A DNA stretch of 64,000 nucleotides from JBJXHC01 sp964538485 (GTDB lineage Bacteria; Bacteroidota; Ignavibacteria; UBA10030; UBA6906), in the NCBI GenBank assembly GCA_964538485.1, contig CAZIHJ010000003.1, positions 20,262-84,261 of the forward strand, read 5' to 3'. A program made the position numbers and the translations under genes. Below the pieces are notes generated by a model, which worked only from the letters and a program-made list of their open reading frames with translations, searched no databases and had not been told where the DNA came from. Shown piece after piece: positions 61,519 to 64,000 of this stretch (position 1 is its first letter; each line of letters opens with the position of its first letter).

Positions 61519-62862
61519 ATGAACCCTGTTGAAGTGATACGAAAGAAACGGAACGGCGGAATCCTCTCCAAAGAGGAACTGCAATCGTTCATCGTCGGAT
61601 ACGTCAAAGGAGAAGTTGCGGATTACCAGATGTCGGCATTTCTCATGGCGGCGTACTTTAAGGGAATGACCGACGAAGAGACTGCGACACTTACCGAAGT
61701 GATGTTGCACTCCGGCAAAGTGGTGGACCTGTCGCATGTTCCCGGCATCAAGGTGGACAAGCATTCCACCGGTGGCGTGGGCGACAAGGTGTCGCTGATC
61801 CTTGCACCGATGGTCGCGGCGTGTGGTGTTCCCGTACCGATGATCTCCGGCCGTGGACTCGGCCACACAGGCGGAACACTGGACAAACTCGAGGCCATAC
61901 CGGGATTCAGCACAACCCTCTCCATTGATGAATACAAGAAAGTAATTGCCGATATCGGGTTGGTGTTGATTGGTCAAACGAAGGACATCGCGCCCGCCGA
62001 CAAGAAAATGTACGCGCTGCGCGACGTGACCGCGACAGTGGAATCCATTCCGCTGATTGCCGGAAGCATCATGAGCAAGAAACTGGCCGAGGGTATTGAT
62101 GCACTGGTGCTCGATGTGAAGACCGGCAACGGCGCGTTTATGAAATCGTATGACGATTCCATCGCGCTGGCGAAAGCTCTTGTGGGCATCGGGACGACGA
62201 TGGGGAAACGCACAATGGGCTTTATCACCGATATGAGCCAGCCGCTCGGCCATGCAGTAGGCAATTGGTGCGAGGTGGTGGAGTCTGTGGAATGCTTGCG
62301 CGGGAAGAACGTGGCCGACCTGATGGAAGTGACGTACGTATTGGGCGGAGCGATGGTCTATCTCGGCGGCAAAGCCGCCTCCATGGAAGAGGGGATGAAA
62401 CTCTGTCGCTCTGCCATCTGGTCCGGCAAGGCCTACGAGAAGTTCGTTGAGATTGTACAGCGACAGGGAGGCGATGTCTCGTATCTTGCGCAACCGGAAG
62501 AGTATGCGAAGTCCGCGGTGACGCTAGAAGTAAAGAGCACGGCGGCGGGCTACGTTGCCGGATTCGAAACCATGCGCATCGGGCTGTTGGCCATTGAGTT
62601 GGGGGCGGGCAGACAACGCGTTGACGACGTGATTGACCCCAAAGCAGGAATGATCTTCTCCAAAAAGCTTGGCGACCGCGTGGAGAAGGGTGGAACGCTT
62701 GCCATTATTCACACAGACAAGAAGGAAGCTGCCGAACGGGGAATGCTCGAGCTTGTTTCATCTATTCACATCAGTTCAGACAAGCCCGAACGCATCCCGC
62801 TGATCCATGCTGTTATTGATGCAACGGGAGTTCAACCATGGAAGACGCCGGAACAGTGGTAG
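61519..62862 (+). CDS. pdp: Pyrimidine-nucleoside (thymidine) phosphorylase
   Basis: Phosphorolyses thymidine or uridine to base and (deoxy)ribose-1-phosphate. Of 447 residues, the phosphate-binding loop KHSTGGVGDKVSLILAP near residue 80, SGRGLGHTGGTLDKLE near 113, and the C-terminal KLGDRVEKGG are typical of the family. Bacterial Pdp and DoaA-type DeoA are hard to separate from sequence alone; the length (447) and IVGYVKGEVADYQMSAFLMA start fit either. It ends the plus-strand series before the AT-rich tail of the window. Confidence 0.93.
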   Translation: MNPVEVIRKKRNGGILSKEELQSFIVGYVKGEVADYQMSAFLMAAYFKGMTDEETATLTEVMLHSGKVVDLSHVPGIKVDKHSTGGVGDKVSLILAPMVAACGVPVPMISGRGLGHTGGTLDKLEAIPGFSTTLSIDEYKKVIADIGLVLIGQTKDIAPADKKMYALRDVTATVESIPLIAGSIMSKKLAEGIDALVLDVKTGNGAFMKSYDDSIALAKALVGIGTTMGKRTMGFITDMSQPLGHAVGNWCEVVESVECLRGKNVADLMEVTYVLGGAMVYLGGKAASMEEGMKLCRSAIWSGKAYEKFVEIVQRQGGDVSYLAQPEEYAKSAVTLEVKSTAAGYVAGFETMRIGLLAIELGAGRQRVDDVIDPKAGMIFSKKLGDRVEKGGTLAIIHTDKKEAAERGMLELVSSIHISSDKPERIPLIHAVIDATGVQPWKTPEQW

Positions 62863-62928
62863 TCTTCCTGCTCTGAAGCCAGTGGTGGCAATCAGAAAAC
62901 AACACCCCCACCACCATAAGGAAAAATA

Positions 62929-63342
62929 ATGATTCTCTCGAAGAGACTGTTCAAGGTTCTTCTTGTTATTGCATCTTTACATCTGGCCCCACTAGTGGTG
63001 ATTCCGCTGTTAAAACTTCTAGAGGCAAATGCTCTGACAGATCCTATAGTGCGCCGGACATATCAAGATTGGTCAGTGTATTATTGGTTCAAGCTTGGCC
63101 CTTATGTGTCCTGGTTTTTGGGAGTTCTCATTATCTATGTTTCCATGATGGAGAGAAAAGGAACGCAGATTAGATGGGTGCTCGCGATAGTTCTTTCATT
63201 GGTTCCATGCGTATTCCTTTTTCTAAATGATCAAGACTTCGGTGCTTTCAAGAATGGATACGCTACTTGGGCAATGCTCTTTGTAACCGTTGTTGTCGAA
63301 GGAATTTTGATTTATTATCGAACCGATCAGGGCAGAATCTAG
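62929..63342 (+). CDS. Small polytopic membrane protein
   Basis: A 137-residue protein of unknown family. About four hydrophobic segments are visible: LFKVLLVIASLHLAPLVVIP, YVSWFLGVLIIYVSMM, RWVLAIVLSLVPCVFLFL and WAMLFVTVVVEGILIYY. AGGA lies shortly before the ATG. Base composition is AT-richer than the upstream genes, which hints at a different origin. It is followed by another small membrane protein. Confidence 0.65.
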   Translation: MILSKRLFKVLLVIASLHLAPLVVIPLLKLLEANALTDPIVRRTYQDWSVYYWFKLGPYVSWFLGVLIIYVSMMERKGTQIRWVLAIVLSLVPCVFLFLNDQDFGAFKNGYATWAMLFVTVVVEGILIYYRTDQGRI

Positions 63343-63451
63343 ACAAGAGTTGAAAATGACATTGGACACGGGAAAGAAAACAACCGCTCCTGCACCGTTA
63401 ACAAATTAGGGCAATTGCTAAACGACTGCTGCAATAAAACAAAGGGCAAAT

Positions 63452-63832
63452 ATGATCGAAGAACAAAAATCATCACCCAAATGGATACTCATAGTATCAG
63501 GCCTTTTTGCATTACTTGAACTTGGGGTAAGTGTAGCGTTATGTTGTTCACCGGAATCGGTTTTGGAGATGGTTGATCTTAACGCAAAAGGCGTTGACTA
63601 CGTAATTTATATGTGGGCTGCCCGACAATTTGCCCTTGGTGTAATCTTTGGTTTTGCGACGCTCAAGAAATCAATTCCCATGCTGACAATTGCATATATT
63701 TTCTTTCTGGTGATGTTTGTGGGCGACTTCCTCATTGGCATCTCACAACAGGACAATTCACTTATCATTACCGCCGTGGTAATGTGTATTATTTCTTCGG
63801 CAATGATATTTGCCATCAACAAGAAAAAATAA
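63452..63832 (+). CDS. Small polytopic membrane protein
   Basis: A 126-residue protein with about four hydrophobic segments: WILIVSGLFALLELGVSVAL, AARQFALGVIFGFATL, MLTIAYIFFLVMFVGDFLIG and LIITAVVMCIISSAMIFAI. It is AT-rich like its neighbour at 62929-63342. No family was recognised; the charge pattern does not point to a transporter. It is 21 bases from a frameshifted DUF1801 gene. Confidence 0.65.
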   Translation: MIEEQKSSPKWILIVSGLFALLELGVSVALCCSPESVLEMVDLNAKGVDYVIYMWAARQFALGVIFGFATLKKSIPMLTIAYIFFLVMFVGDFLIGISQQDNSLIITAVVMCIISSAMIFAINKKK

Positions 63833-63853
63833 TATTTAAGTACGGAGACCAGC

Positions 63854-64000
63854 ATGAAAGCACAAGGTAAAACGGTTAAGGAGATTTTATCAAACCTGCC
63901 CGATGACAGGCGTAAACCCTTTAACAAGCTGCACAATGTAATTGTAAAAACCTGCCCAAAGGATTTGAACCCGGCATTAGTTACGGCGGCCTGGGCTATG
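63854..64000 (+). pseudogene. DUF1801-like gene, frameshifted and cut by window edge
   Basis: The frame from ATG 63854 reads MKAQGKTVKEILSNLPDDRR..., which fits the start of a DUF1801 protein. After KLHNVIVK the reading departs from the family, but the +1-shifted reading of the next bases gives NLPKGFEPGISYGGLGY, the expected continuation. One A is therefore missing from the five-A run at 63946-63950. It is either a real disruption or a sequencing/assembly error. The rest of the gene lies outside the window. Confidence 0.7.

Noticed and set aside
61444..62493. 349-codon open frame on the minus strand opposite the nucleoside phosphorylase gene
   Set aside because: It is the shadow of a well-conserved gene; His/Cys/Arg-rich composition is typical of antisense frames and no domain is visible.
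1..64000. CRISPR array, tRNA/rRNA genes, integrase or transposase
   Set aside because: None seen on either strand after reading spacers and frames; no regularly spaced direct repeats were found.

Overview
The window is a gene-dense, roughly 50% G+C bacterial chromosome segment with about 63 recognisable protein genes, short spacers and many start/stop overlaps. No tRNA, rRNA, CRISPR array or transposase was seen. Several features point to the Bacteroidota/Chlorobi/Ignavibacteria side of the FCB group: a small PUR-alpha-like (DUF3276) protein, a PorZ-like propeller protein, FlgD-like C-terminal domains of the type seen on type IX secretion cargo, Omp85-type barrels, and a peptidase-propeller-barrel fusion. 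Clear Shine-Dalgarno sequences before many genes argue against a typical Bacteroidia species, so Ignavibacteria, Kapabacteria or a nearby candidate lineage is my guess. This is inference from gene content; there is no rRNA in the window.

Layout. 1-8760 (+): the end of a small secreted protein, a RidA-family lipoprotein, then histidine degradation (hutU, hutI, ftcD, fchA) in an order that turns urocanate into glutamate plus methenyl-THF. The hut set is interrupted between hutU and hutI by a GxxExxY gene bounded by 17-bp inverted repeats, a membrane SpoIIE-type phosphatase and a secreted HExxH protein. 8763-22601 (-): a methyltransferase, rsmE, an Omp85-family barrel, gcvP, rnc and a classic fatty-acid/phospholipid cluster (fabF, acpP, fabG, a Cys-rich protein, fabD, fabH, plsX, rpmF, yceD), then the PUR-like gene. 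22750-32021 (-): the PorZ-like protein, ribH, a PHP phosphoesterase, a Crp/Fnr regulator, and an envelope operon (PEGA protein, PQQ-propeller lipoprotein, peptidase-TolB-barrel fusion). 32022-32566 is a gene-free island with several inverted repeats.

32567-38848 (-): an SGNH hydrolase with a tiny overlapping membrane protein, phosphoglucose/phosphomannose isomerase, PTS Enzyme I and HPr, a short-chain polyprenyl diphosphate synthase and type 2 IPP isomerase. 39093-42626 (+): a sugar nucleotidyltransferase, metK and ahcY, closed by a strong terminator. 42700-46994: two stand-alone receiver proteins flank a 1127-residue secreted protein with three lamin-tail repeats. 47135-51317: an acetyltransferase, glnD and murI. 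51336-56705 (-): two paralogous alpha/beta hydrolases, small membrane proteins, an M48 lipoprotein, a REC-DUF3052 fusion and an SDR reductase. 56852-62862 (+): a PflX-like radical SAM protein, a YfiT-like DinB protein, a small outer-membrane barrel, pyrE, an MscS channel, a Nudix hydrolase, a 57-residue zinc ribbon and pyrimidine-nucleoside phosphorylase. The last kilobase is AT-richer, with two small membrane proteins and a frameshifted DUF1801 gene cut by the window edge.

Most of the segment is housekeeping. The parts I consider worth a second look are the inverted-repeat-bounded GxxExxY cassette, the peptidase-propeller-barrel envelope operon, the repeated alpha/beta hydrolase family, the Cys-rich gene inside the fab operon, and several very small genes that automatic calling would miss.
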